This document shows, one piece after another, positions 45,768 to 59,800 of a DNA stretch of 64,000 nucleotides. The stretch spans positions 62,001 to 126,000 of the forward strand of contig NJFT01000026.1 in NCBI GenBank assembly GCA_002221725.1, written 5' to 3'. Made by a program: the position numbers and the translations under genes. Position 1 is the stretch's first letter, and every line of letters starts with the position of its first letter. The stretch comes from Scedosporium boydii. Lineage: Eukaryota > Ascomycota > Sordariomycetes > Microascales > Microascaceae. Under the pieces are notes generated by a model. It did not search any database and was not told where the DNA came from. It worked only from the letters and a program-made list of their open reading frames with translations.

Positions 45768-47694
45768 TCATTTCTTAGCCTGCAAAGCGAGCCACTCCTG
45801 TGTAATGCCCTTGTAGTCCCGGGGCTTGTATGGCTCCAGCAATTCATTAATCTGGGTGTCCTTGCGACGACACGGGAGCCCGAGGTCGTTCATGAGCAAG
45901 TCTACGTAGGGCAGCGAGTCGAAGGCGAAGTCGGGAAGGTTCGCGCCATATCCGCAAGGATACCGCCACTTGCCGAACTGAGTGTGCAGCATGACCTCGT
46001 CGAGCACCTCGGCGTCGTTCTTGGGGGTGCGCGAGAGCTTGCCGTCGAGGAACGCCGAGATCCAGAGACCCTGGATGTTGGCGAACATGGCGGTGCACAC
46101 CGTCGACACCATGCCCGCGTAGGCGATGTTGCGGTCGAACACGGCACCCGACGGTACGATGAAGCGGTAGTTCCGCATCGGCTCGGACGAGCCGTTCCCA
46201 TTTTTGCCGTTGGTGCCGTTGGCGACCCCGTTGGTTTCAGCGGTCGACGAGGACGACGACACGGGGCCCTTGGAGATAACGGGCTGGTCCTTGAGGGTGG
46301 GGAAGAGGTCGCGCACGCGTCTATCGGCCTCTTGCGCGAGGCGCTGGCGTTCTTCAGGAGACTTCTGGAGCCCCACGTCGAAGTTCTGGAGCTTGATGCC
46401 CGATTCCTTCTTCCATCCCGTGGCGCAGATGACCACATCCGAATCCACAACTTGGCCGTCGCTGAGGTACACCTTGTTGTCGGCGTCGAGCCGCTCGATC
46501 TCGGCGAGATGCACACGGACCTTCCCCTCGCGCACGAGATCGAAAAAGTTGGTAGGATAGTTGTGGATGCTCACGCCGCTCCCAGTCCACTGCGGACTAT
46601 GCCAAGGCTTCATCTTAAACACCTCCGGGTGCTCGTTGTAGCCGTGCGCCTGAACCACGTCGGCCTTGATAAAGTTCCAGAAGTTGCCGACGAGGATCTG
46701 GCCAAACGCCGAGTTGTGAAGGAAGCTCCGCACGATACCGAAGCCGTCCTCGCCGCCCCAGGGGCACGGGCTGAACCACGTCAGGGCGCGCGTGCTCAGC
46801 AGTTCCTCCATCATGCGCTTGAGCGGCGTGACCCAAGGCGGGCAGATCCAGACGGGACCCGCGCCGGTGGGGCGCATGACGAGCTCAACGGTGGCGCCGG
46901 ATTCGGCGGCGAATACGTAGGCGCAGTCGAGCGCCGATTTGCCGGCGCCGACGACGACGACCTTCTTGCAATCCTTGACGGCGTCCCTGTGGCGGTGGAA
47001 GTCCTTGGCGTGGAAGAACGGCGCCGTGTACTTCTCTTGACCAGGATAGGTGGGAAGGTTGGGGTTTGTTGTTAGGCCGGTGGCGACGATGAGCTTCTGG
47101 GTGTGTAACACCTCAATCTCCGCATCCTTCTGCTGGCCCTTAGTTGGCCGAACGTGCACCTTCCAGCTATTATCGCCGGGCACGGCCTCGATTGCGTCTA
47201 CGGCCGTGTCGAAGCGCGTGCGCTCGAAGACGCCAAAGTGTTTGGCGAAATCGGTGAGGTACCGGTGCATCGTGGCAGCGGGAACGTGCTCGCCATACTT
47301 GACGCCGTAGACCTCCTCGACCATGGGGAAGTCAGGATGCTCGTACGAGCCCCAGAGGTTGTTGGACTTGAGGCCCGGGTAAAGCCGGTCCCTGGACCAA
47401 GTGCCGCCGCATGTGCTCTCAGCTTCTATGACGAGGACCTTCTCGTCAGGGTGAAGCTCGATGTACGACTTTGCGGCCGAGAGGCCGTACCACCCTATGA
47501 GTTTCGTCAGGACGCGTGTCACTATATCGTGTAAAAGCAGGCAACAAGAGGGAAAAAACAGAGAAGCAAAGGAAAATGGCTCAAGCAGGGGAGTGGACAA
47601 AGCAAGGAGAAGGATAATATGAGCTCTCGGTGAGGGTGTGAGTAACCAAGAACTTACCGGCACCGATGACGATTACGTTGTAAGTTGGGGCCAT
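45768..47694 (-). CDS. flavin-containing monooxygenase-like protein (FMO/Baeyer-Villiger group)
   Basis: Minus-strand exons are 47694..47658 and 47494..45768, giving 587 residues. The 163-nt intron has a GTAAGT donor and a CATAG acceptor. It splits the FAD-binding loop, and only the spliced form restores VIGAGWYGL at residues 9-17. The second dinucleotide loop, VVVVGAGKSALDCAY, should bind NADPH. Between them a FFHAKDFHRH segment sits where FMO and Baeyer-Villiger enzymes have their fingerprint, and CATGWK is the typical ATG motif. These enzymes insert one oxygen into soft nucleophiles or ketones. A serine/glycine-rich insert lies at about residues 455-485. Many fungal relatives occur in secondary-metabolite or catabolic clusters. 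It is convergent with the SDR gene. Confidence 0.87.
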
Positions 47695-49476
47695 TATTCA
47701 CTATTTTTTTTTCTTAAGTTTCGATGTTTCTTCTTATTCTCTTGTCCTTTTCTGTGCGGCTCTCTCCACACAATCAAGAGTCCAACAACGAATGGGTGAT
47801 ATAGGAATTATCTCTGTCTCGTAGCTCCATGCTGCCCCTGTGCTTCCATGTATATTTAGTTCCATTACGACTCTAGCATACTTAGCGGATGTGACACCGC
47901 GCTCCAGAGATGTACGAAGTAGGGAAAATGAACAGGGGTCGGGTGCGGGTGCCTGGAGAGGAAACAAAAGCCGCAAAGAAGAAGAAGAAGAATAGGAAGC
48001 GCGCCTCCTGCAAGTATAGTATGAAAACCGGCGGATTCTAGGGCCTACCGGGAAATGCTCGAGAAAGATAAGGTGTACCATATCCGAAATGATGATGGGT
48101 GATTGTTGGGTGCCATCGGGCAAACCTTGAGATGCCTCGTAACCCCAAAAGAGACAGGACTAACAACAACTACAGCGCCACCAACACCCGATGGTCTGGA
48201 CCTAACCGAATAGCTTATCACTCGAGAATGCGGGGGAATTGTGGGGAGAATGCACCATCGCCAATCCCGCCTTAGGATTCCCTAGTCTTACCTCGTTTTG
48301 GCACCCAATTTCGCTCTAGTTTATCAACCCATGATCCGCCAAGCCCGCCCTGACCTTCTATCTCACATTCACAGATACGCCGCGTCAAAGTCCACCCTCC
48401 AGAAGGTCCTCTCCCCAGCCTCCTTGGACACCCCTCTATCGGGTGGGGGCAGCGTGAGATGATCTTGCCGCCTCCGACTCCTGAAACGGTCGGAGGCATC
48501 CAGCTAGTGTTGGCTAGGTTCCTAGCCACGCGGCCGACCTTCTCCGATTCGTCGTTCTGTGGTTTGGCGGTGTTGGTCAACATGCTCCAGAGGCCCTATC
48601 TCCTCTCATCCTTGATATTATTGAAGAGAGCCATCTTGCCATTGAGCTTGCAGACCCGCTTAAAGATGGGGACTCGGAGCAGTAATCGGCGCAATGGAGG
48701 TGTTCATATGCAGGCGGAAAAAAGGCTGAGAGCGGCGATGCTGCGAGATGTAAGTTATCAGAAGCTGCTGCACTGCCAAGAGCGGTATAAGCGGCGCCAG
48801 CAGCGTAGGTTCCTTCCACTCTTTGTAGGCTCCTCGAACAATATGCGAGCAATCCAAACAAGGTCTTCCGGATGACCGACGATACAGAGCCAAGCCACCG
48901 TCAACGTGTGGGGAAGTTGAATACGAATAATATGCTAATTGGGGGTATGAAGGAGGGCGCTTTTGGCTACGTTAATGAACGCTGGCTGAGCCAAGAGCCT
49001 GGCCCCCTCTAATTGTACTTGGTAATATGTGTTTTCTGATTCCCTGGGTTGCATTGCGCTGCATTGCGCGGGATATTAATGATATTAATAGAACATCCAC
49101 AGAAGAGAATGAGCAAAAGTGTCAACCCCTAATTCCCTTTTATTGTAAAAAAACCAAAACGACTAACGACTGAAATGGAGAGGCCGAATATCAGAAGACT
49201 GACTGAACTGATTCACTTGTGAACCGGCAAGTAAAGAAGAGGGACAAGGGGCAATAGGAGAAGAAAACTTCCACCTCAAACCAGGAACAATGTATTCCCG
49301 TTCCATCAATGGCTTTTCTGTTTCGCAACTGCCAACATTCGCCAGGGTCTACGACGACGCGACGGGCACGAGCAACGAGTCAGACTAGGTTTAGATATGA
49401 AAATAAGCTCCTTAATATCTGGAGCGGAGAGAGCACCTACTGAGAAAGAAAATTGGTCTTAGGAGCAGATCAGATA
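47695..49476. other. intergenic stretch, no gene seen
   Basis: The stretch of 1.78 kb holds the monooxygenase promoter, one copy of the 9-bp near-palindrome at 47913, and no supported coding segment. Confidence 0.5.
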
Positions 49477-50961
49477 ATGTTTAGGTTTGCTCGACCCTGT
49501 CTCCGAGAGAGATTTCGGTTTGTAAGGAGCGTAAGGCAACTAACGAGCCTTGCCGCCGCCAAAACAGACATTTGCCAACCCTTCGAAGAGGAGCGACTCC
49601 CCTCGTACGACCCAGATCAATTCTATCCGGTTCGAATTGGAGAAATTCTCGACTCCAAATACAAAGTCCTGGGAAAGCTTGGGTACGGCTCATATTCAAC
49701 AACCTGGCTCTGTCGAAATATCCGGTCGGCACTCTTCCGTGTTACATCAAGTTGTGCTGCTCAGGGGCTAACGCTGGCAATCATAGCGACGCCGGGTTTG
49801 TCGCCGTAAAGGTCTGCACTCGAGATAGTAGCCAATCTGACCGTACTTTCCGGGAGCTGCAGTTCTATGAGCACGCCAGTTCACTCAACTCGCAGCACCA
49901 TGGACAATCTTTCATTCGCGGTCTCTACGGAACATTTGGAATCACCGGCCCTGTCGGAGAGCACCTGTGCTTGGTTCATCCCCCGATGCACATGACCATC
50001 CAAGAGCTCCAGTATAAGAATCCATCACGCTGACTGGGTGAACCGCTTTGAAGTGGACGTTGTCCAACCCACTCAACGCGCTTTCTTTTCTACACGATGA
50101 AGCCAATACGGTACATACTGGTAAGGACTTAGAGGTCTGCAAATACCTCAGTACGTTCCGAGCTAATAAATAAAATAGACATTAGTCCGTCGAATATTAT
50201 GTTAACCGTCGAGGACGAATCTATACTTCATGATTTTGAAAAAGCTGAAGCGGACGAACCGTCGCCGACAAAAGTCATCGACGATACCCGCACCATTTAC
50301 GGCTCGCGTAAATTTAGGCTTCCCGATGGTTCTCTGTGGGGTCAACCAGTCCTCTGTGATTTTGGAGAAGCTCGGATTGGAAGCTCGCACAGGGGTTTCA
50401 TTCAGCCCGAACTATTACGTGCCCCGGAGGTGTTGTTCGACATGGAGTGGAATTTCACCGCTGACATTTGGAACGCTGCCGTTCTGGTGAGTAGATATAT
50501 CCGCTACCAAACACTTGCTTATAACTGAAATTATTGTTGTGATAGATCTGGGATCTGTTGGAGAATCGACCTTTGTTCAGTGGGATGGATGAGAATATGG
50601 AATCCTCAGCAACAGCCTATGTTGCTGAAATGGTTGCATATCTTGGGCTACCTCCTCTCGAGTACATCCAAAGAAGCGAGGTAACGAGTTAAGTTTTTGA
50701 CGACCAAGGTTAGTCAAAGAGAACTTCAACCTCATCACGTTAAGTAGCTAACTTGGGAATTTTTCAGGATGCTGGAAGGGGGCTGGAGGTATCGCGACCC
50801 CTCGACTCTCACTTGAGGATTCAGTCTCGGCCCTCGACGGTGAAGCGAAAGCAGAGTTTCTCAACTTCGTAAAATCAATGCTGAAATGGAAGCCAGAGGA
50901 GAGAAAGCGAGTCTCTGAACTCCTTGAAGATCCGTGGATGGCCGAAGTGAAAACGTATTAG
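49477..50961 (+). pseudogene. SRPK-like protein kinase, decayed
   Basis: The exon plan is clear: 49477..49724, 49787..50120, 50179..50486, 50546..50708 and 50768..50961. It encodes GKLGYGSYSTTWL (glycine loop), VAVKVCTRD (ATP-binding Lys), HTDISPSN (catalytic loop), LCDFGEARIG (DFG), RAPEVLF and a final ELLEDPW, the pattern of fungal SRPK-type kinases. Three lesions break it. There is an in-frame TGA at 50031. A one-base deletion near 50046-50052 throws the frame before the catalytic loop. An in-frame TAA lies at 50690, 18 bases before a good GTTAGT donor. The first donor (GTCGGC) is weak. No splice choice I tried removes the stops. A CAA-to-TAA and a CGA-to-TGA change would be C-to-T transitions, but the ancestral codons are inferred. 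Either a pseudogene or poor sequence. Confidence 0.75.
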
Positions 50962-50969
50962 AAGAAATC

Positions 50970-51041
50970 GGGCGCATGGTTTAGTGGTATAATTCCTCTT
51001 TAGCATAGAGGCGGTCCCCGGTTCGATTCCGGGTGCGTCCA
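50970..51041 (+). tRNA. tRNA-Ala (anticodon AGC)
   Basis: Acceptor stem GGGCGCA (50970-50976) pairs with TGCGTCC (51034-51040), including the G3-U70 wobble pair that alanyl-tRNA synthetase recognises; the discriminator is A. Anticodon stem CCTCT/AGAGG closes the loop TTAGCAT, giving AGC. The T arm has CGGTTCGATTCCG. No intron. T-rich terminators follow from 51047. It starts 8 bases after the stop of the decayed kinase, on the same strand. Confidence 0.95.
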
Positions 51042-51367
51042 AGGACTTTTCCTTTTGACCTTTTTTGGCCTCCTTTTTAATTACCTTTTTTTTCATAATG
51101 CAATTTCTCAAGAGAACCCGAAATCCCATCTTCATGTCAAATCTGAGAGAGCTTCTTCCCTTGGTACTTCGTAATATCGGACTCCAGGCGGCACGATATC
51201 TCGGATTAAGTACAGCCACTAGATACGTCTAACATGACAATTTTCACACAAAATGTTCATGCAAAACATCAGTGATTCTTAGTCCATTGCATTGACGCAT
51301 TTATGTAGGGCATTTCCATATAGGCCGCAGTCAAGCAGAGCCATCTATTGATTATTACTCCGTAGTT
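51042..51367. other. short intergenic stretch
   Basis: It holds Pol III terminator T runs after tRNA-Ala and two copies of the 9-bp near-palindrome (51165, 51356), the last ending 3 bp before the decarboxylase stop codon. Confidence 0.6.
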
Positions 51368-53710
<2,343 letters not shown>

Positions 53711-55571
53711 TCACGCGCTGACCGTGGTCCCATTAGAAAGCTTCAGTCCGATCGGCAGACCACAGATGAACTTGTCAGTGAAAGGCACATTCTTCTTCTT
53801 GGCCAGCTTTTCCTCGATATCCTTGTACATGTCATATCTATCGAGAATTAGTATGATGACAGCCAAGTGTAATACGAAAGACGGTAGAAGAGCTGTAGTG
53901 GCTGCAACAGGGGAAAGGAAAGTCTTACCCATTCATTTCCTCGATGGTCAACTTGATCTTCTCGTCCTCGACCTTGTAGTTCGGGATGTCGGTGTTGCTC
54001 GAGAAGCCTATTTTTTTTTCTCTAGGTCAGCAACCAAGTCTTTGTGTGCGATGCAAGGGAATCTCCTCACCAATGCGCTCGTTGATGTTATAAGCGGCCT
54101 TCGCGGACGCAGCCTGAACCCTGGTGGCGCGAGGCAGACGAACTTCCTGGTAGACTTGGAGGGTATCGGCGACGTCACCGCCGAAGTAAGCTGGGCTGAA
54201 GAGGATGCCCAAAGCTGCCGCATCCTCGATGGCCATGCAAGCACCTTGGCTTTGATGGGGCATCATCTAACATCATGTTCAGTAAATCGATGCTTCCTAA
54301 AGAGGGTGAAGGTTTGTGAGACTTACGGGATGGCCGGCATCTCCCAATAGACACACACGGCCCTTGACAATGTAGGGGTAGGGTTGGCTGTAATAAGAGA
54401 AAATGAGGGCTCAGCATGCCGAATTTCTAGTGAATCGAGAGAGGAAGATACGTACTGCACCCACAAGCGCCACGGGCGGATCTCGATACCGATAGCCAGA
54501 TGCGCCTTCACCTGCGCGTCCAACTCCGGGTACGGCGCCAACAACTCCTCCACGGGCCTATCCTCGCCGCCCCACGAGTGATTGACATAGTCTCCTTTTT
54601 CGCGGGGGAAGAAGCAGTAGTACGACAACAGCTTGCCACCGTTGCAAGGAGACAACACGATCTTGTCCCACTTGCCTTCCTGGCCGCCCCAGTACTCGAG
54701 GGCGCTGTGCTTGGAGTAGTCGACAAGGCCGAGCTTCACGGCGTCCTCGGTGTTGACGTTAGCGTGTAGGCAGCTGGAGTCAGCGGGCCGCTTCTCTGGT
54801 CGCAGACCGATGATGCCACGAACGGCGGAGCCGATGCCGTCAGAGCCGACGATGAGGTCGTGTTGGGCAGTTACGCCGTTGTCGAATGTGATGACACCAG
54901 TGTCGAGGTTGATGTCTCTGCACTGAAGGCGGAAAGAGATGACGAGAAGAAAGTATTAGAGACTAATAGGCCTTGAAAGAGGGAAACGGTAGGAGGCGAT
55001 AGCTTCTCCGCTGACAGTACTTGTCTAGATAGAAGAGAATCAAAAGGGGGGGACGGTATTATGCGGGACAGTAGAGGAGGAGGGAGAGGGGAGAAGATAG
55101 AAGATTGAAGATTGAAGAGAGATAAGAGAGACAAGTGAAAGTACTCACCGCATGGTTGACGAGCAGCTTCGCCGGAGTGCCAGCGCCTTCCTCCTGAAGG
55201 GCACAATCCTTGAGCATACGGTGCATGTATTGACGATGGAACATGTTGTATACATAGCCCCAGCGCTCCTCATAGTCGCCAAGCTCATACACACTCACAG
55301 GTTCACCGGTCTTCCAGTCACGGTTGATGAGTGACCGGAGGATGACCGGGTCACCCTTCTCGATGTCGACTCCCCATTCGTGTAGCCACCGAGTGCCGTT
55401 GGCGGCACACGACACCGAGGCACCAACCTCCCCGGCGAAGTCATTGCGCTCGTAGATGGTCACGTCGTGGCCGGCGCGCCGAAGAGAGATGGCCACGGAC
55501 ATACCGCCGATCCCACCACCCACCACACCGACGCTAAGACGCCTCCACCCGGCTTCGGCGTTGGAACCCAT
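53711..55571 (-). CDS. FAD-dependent aromatic monooxygenase, salicylate-hydroxylase-like
   Basis: Six minus-strand exons: 55571..55149, 54922..54456, 54387..54327, 54266..54071, 54007..53929 and 53837..53711. They sum to 1353 nt and 450 residues with all phases matching. Group A flavoprotein hydroxylase motifs are complete: VVGGGIGGM (residues 16-24) for FAD, the DG motif GSDGIGSAVR in exon 2, and GDAGHP (312-317), the last residue ending exon 3. The family hydroxylates or decarboxylatively hydroxylates phenolic acids with NAD(P)H; the salicylate enzyme gives catechol. The exact substrate is not proven. Intron 1 is unusually long (226 nt) and purine-rich. The gene is divergent from the Zn2Cys6 regulator at 56655. 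Confidence 0.87.
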
Positions 55572-56654
55572 TATCAAAGAAGGAGTACGGGAAGAAAGGT
55601 TATGGTTCCGGGGAGAAACAGAAGTCAAGTCTTGCAGGATTGGGGGTCCGTGGGTAAATGCAGTGAACCGGGCAGTCTGATAGTGGGGGGATGTATAGAC
55701 GGCTTTCTTCTCGAGACGTAGGAGATGTAAGAGATATGAGAGATATGAAAGATATGAAAGATATGAAAGATATGGGAGATATGAGAGATGTGAGAGATGT
55801 GAAAGATGCGAGAGAGAGGCTAATGGAAATATCAACTGTCCAATATAGTACTTGGGTTAAACCTTGCGATTCAAGTGTTTGGTGGCAGCCTTGTTTATGC
55901 AGAAGAAGATATCGTGACAGCATCCCACTTACAAGCGCCTTCCCAAATCGCGACTATAAACCCATCCCAGACTCCTCCTCCTGCTGCCCCAAAAAGTACC
56001 GGAAAGGAAAAAAAATCGCCTCTCCGTTACCTTCAAGCCTCATTTCCCGCTTCAACCTCCGCTATCCGCGCACTCTCATGATGTTTGTCGGATCAATTGA
56101 TGCGTATCTCGTCGATATCTTGTCCCTTATCCGACGCTCCTTCTCCCTTATCCGCCCATCCGCCGCTGTTATCACGAAGTACCATTGTACTTCATAGCGG
56201 AGGACCCGGATCGACTGGGATCTACTCCACTAGCAGGGGTATCCATGTTACCCCAGATTCTGACTAACCATTCCCGGACCCGGATCCCGAATGCCGACCC
56301 CACCTCCTTATCGCCCGTTACCCGATGATGGCTCCTTCGCCGTCTATAAGACACCCCAAAGGACGGAATCCGCCCTTCCCCCCACGCCCCCCTTCAAGAT
56401 GGCTCCACGCGGATATTGCCCTGTCTCAACTCTCACTCTATCCCATTTCCGCCAGCGGTCCAGCTCTCCTTCGGCAAGGCTTCACCGTTCCCTTACACCA
56501 TCGCAGCTTACATTCACCTAGTTAGCGATTGGTGAATACAGCCTCCTCTGCTCAGGCTACCCACTTTGCACCACTCACCCCCTAAGCCCCACAAGCATTC
56601 CCCTTCTCTCCGGGCCATCTCCCCTACACCCGGGCTGCCCAGACTTCTCCCGAT
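55572..56654. other. divergent promoter between monooxygenase and Zn2Cys6 regulator
   Basis: The 1.08-kb region holds a 9-bp tandem repeat close to the monooxygenase start. Two imperfect copies of the dispersed near-palindrome lie near 56174 and 56188. No gene was seen. Confidence 0.55.
55722..55818. repeat. 9-bp tandem repeat, consensus GAGATATGA
   Basis: About ten to eleven nine-base units (GAGATATGA, AAGATATGA, GAGATGTGA variants) lie head to tail, 150-250 bp upstream of the monooxygenase ATG. Sequence drift is greater at the ends than in the middle. Confidence 0.88.
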
Positions 56655-59600
56655 ATGCCCCGTCCCAAGGTGAAGCCGCAGGACCGCGTTCGGTCAGTTC
56701 GCGCCTGCGATGCCTGCAAAATCTCCAAGAAGCGCTGCGATGGGGCCCTTCCCTGCATTCTTTGTTCGAGGAAAGGCCTTGCCCGAACTTGTGCCTACAC
56801 TGCACCGCGGCGGCGCCGTCTGCTGTCTCCCCAGAGCGTACCCGAAAGGGAGGCCATGTCGGTGGAGGTGAACCTCTCACCGATACTCACCACTAGCAGC
56901 GGCGGCAATTGCCCGTCGATTGACGTGCTAATGGCGCTAGATGAGACACCCAGACCACCGCAGCCGTCACTCCAGACCGACCTGCCTCCCTCGGAGAGCA
57001 TGACCACCGCGGTTGCGGACGGTCCCGGCCAACACCCGGTTATGCACCCTAATCCCCGCTCCCAGGCTCCCTCAACACCGGCCCAGAAGCCCGTCATGCT
57101 CTCGTGTTCCACGGGTGAGAGAGGTATGTTTATCCAATTCTCATATTCTCTCCCCTTTTTCGCGTGTAATAAAAGGAGGACTTGGAAGTTTGTCCTTCTC
57201 TCCGACATGCTCCCCAATAAACAGTTCATACCACATGCTGAACATGACATTTCATGTTCGGGGAACTAGTGATCATCGGCACTCCTGCTGCCATCTCGTT
57301 CCTGCGGTTCCTCCAGACGACGTTGAAGGACTGTGTCGGCCCATCGGGCTTTACCGACGACCCGGTTAGCCGCAGACTATTCGAGGTTGCCACGCCCGAT
57401 GACGTCGATACCGCCAGCTTTGATGATGATATACCCGACGAAGAGAGAGGGGCGTTAATACAATGCTTCCTAGATGTGGTGAGTTTGTTTTTCTCCTTTG
57501 AGAACAAAGTTCAGCAGATTATCTAAACAACCGATCCCTCCCTATCTTCATGTTTGATTTTATTTGATTCTCTTTTATTTTACACATATACTGCAAATCT
57601 TTGAATAATATACATAATATATATCGTGGGAGACGCGCTTGTTTCTTCGAATCCTCTTTCCAAGCGGTCAACGAGTCTTCGTTGCCGCTTAAACGTCCTG
57701 CTTTAGTTACCCGTCGTTCTTGTCTTCAGTATTGAATCTTTTAAGTTCACCCCTGATTCCCCGATATAAATTTCTATTCCGAATCTCACTCGAAGTTCCT
57801 TTTCTCTCTGGCCCATTTCCTCTACGATTTTTTTTTCTTTTTTCTTCACATCATGACAAAAACTCATCCCTTTGTCAGTCTAGTGGGTTCCTGGACCTCT
57901 TCACACCGGAAGAAATCGCTCGAATCGTGGACCGGCCCCGAGCGCACGGATCCCAAACGCCGGGGCGCAGAATCCCTCCTCGGGGAATCGAGAGAACGGA
58001 TCTCGCGTCGTTATATCTCATGATCGCCATCGGTGCTCAATGCCGCGGCGAGCTTGGGTCTGGCGCCGACGGGATTACCGATTCCACGCGGGTCCGTGCC
58101 GGGAGGTACTTCTCCGTGGCCCGCAAGATTGTCTTTGAGGGGATGCTCGAGGATCCGACCGTCCACTTGGTCCGCACTTTCTTGCTTATGGGCTTTTACA
58201 TGCTCGGAGCGTGCCGGCGGAATTCGGCCTTTATGTATATTGGCGTGGCATCTAAGTCGGCTGATATCCTAGGACTGCACGCGGCCGCAAATGTCAGACA
58301 CTTACCACTAGCTGAGCGAGAGACAAGGTAAGTCAGCCTACTACGGCATTGGTCCATCCCTTCTCTCTCCCACATCCACTTTCCCTTGCCGTTCTATCTG
58401 GCGGATCTCCCTTGATTTCTTTCTCTCCATCTTAGTATTATGCTTGCACTACCTAGGTAATGCTAACTAAGTTGGGAAATCGGAAAAGACTGCGAGTAGC
58501 TAAGAGCCTCCGAGTCTTCGACATTATCTGCAGCTCCATTCTCGGCCGCCAGAGTAGCTCTTTAACCCTCCGCTCCGATGGGTTACAACTGCCACCTGGC
58601 GGACCGTTATCGTCAAATGGAAGCAACAGCTACTCGTCGCTAGCCGTGTCTGCGGCCTACGAGCTATCCTTGATCTTGGACGATATTGTGCGCTTCTGCA
58701 CTCTCGCCGACGACGGGCGACTGGATGACCGTACCGCCGAGACCTTCTTTCGGACTCTCCGAGCATGGAGCCAGGCCCTCCCAGCTGAGCTCCGGCAGCG
58801 GCCGCGGAACTCACGCAGCAAAGATGCCTCCCTCGACTCCGATCCGAATCATCGACAAGTTATGATTGGGAACGTTCATCTAGCTGGGATGTACTACTTT
58901 AGTGTTATTCTCGTAACGCGCCCGTCCCTGGTTCAACACATCATACCGTACTTGCGGGGTGAGCAGCTGCCGCCACGGCCGGGGACAATGGGGTTCCAGT
59001 CTGATCCGGGAGGAGAGAGCTCAAAGGCCACGGAGCTCTCTCAGGCCTGCGTTGAGGCGGCTACCTATATGATACAGATGTGTCGTGATGCCATGGAGGC
59101 CCGAATATTGTGGGGAAATATGTGCATCTTGAAGTATGGTAGTCTCTTATTTGTCTTGCTTCTGTTGGCACACAATCTTTCAATCATCAGGCTAACAATC
59201 TTCTCTGGTAGGGCCTGGATTTTTGCTGCTGGTCTCGTTCTAGGCTTCCCACTCCTCGTCGATTCCGGCGCCACCATCGAGACAATCGACGCATTCCACA
59301 CCTCGCGCCACCTCCTGCGCGATCTCGGCCGCCTCAGCCCGCAGGCGGCGCAGTACCAACAGATCCTCGGCGCGTTCTCAGATGCCATTACCTCGTACCG
59401 AGATCACACGAAGCGCGAGCGGCGCAAATCGCGATCTCTTTTTGTGGAGCCCGTTTTGTCATTTGAAGGCTTGTCGGGGGAGGAGAACGGTGGCGGCGGC
59501 GGCGGCGGTGGTGGTGGTGGTCGAAGTGGGACTCCGACCAATGCCGGAGGGACACAATTGCCGACGCCCGAGTTTACAGCGTGCGACGATGAGCCGGGGG

Positions 59601-59800
59601 AGGAAGAGGACATCGGACACCAGCGTGGGGATGATCCGTTGGCGTATCTATCTGACTTCTTGGGGGTACAAGGAAATCAGGGACCGGGAATGGCTCCCGC
59701 CGATGATGACTTGTTGCTCCGGCTTTTCTGGGACGGGTTTACTGTGGACTTCATGGATCCAATCTCACAGGGTGATCAGGATGGGGATGGCCTGGGCTGA
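56655..59800 (+). CDS. Zn2Cys6 fungal-specific transcription factor
   Basis: Proposed exons are 56655..57123, 57270..57478, 57879..58327, 58489..59133 and 59212..59800, giving 786 residues. The N-terminal zinc cluster is complete: Cys18, 21, 28, 34, 37 and 46 with spacing C-x2-C-x6-C-x5-C-x2-C-x8-C, followed by a basic linker RRRR. The fungal-specific regulatory domain occupies about residues 230-600 (LYLMIAIGAQ, MGFYMLGACRRNSAFMYIG, SLRVFD). An eleven-glycine run is encoded at 59489-59521, and the C terminus is acidic, a likely activation region. Intron 2 is long (400 nt). Intron 4 (78 nt, stop-free, multiple of three, GGCTAAC branch) may be retained at times. Its position, divergent from the monooxygenase, suggests it is the pathway regulator. 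Confidence 0.85.

Noticed and set aside
45735..47075. 446-codon plus-strand open frame
   Set aside because: It is fully antisense to the 587-residue flavin monooxygenase, starts without ATG support for a domain, and shows the biased composition of a mirror frame of GC-rich codons.
55572..55835. N-terminal extension of the salicylate-hydroxylase-like protein by a Ser-His-Leu-Ser-Tyr-Leu repeat
   Set aside because: It is the translation of the 9-bp tandem repeat in the leader; the FAD motif begins properly after the ATG at 55571.
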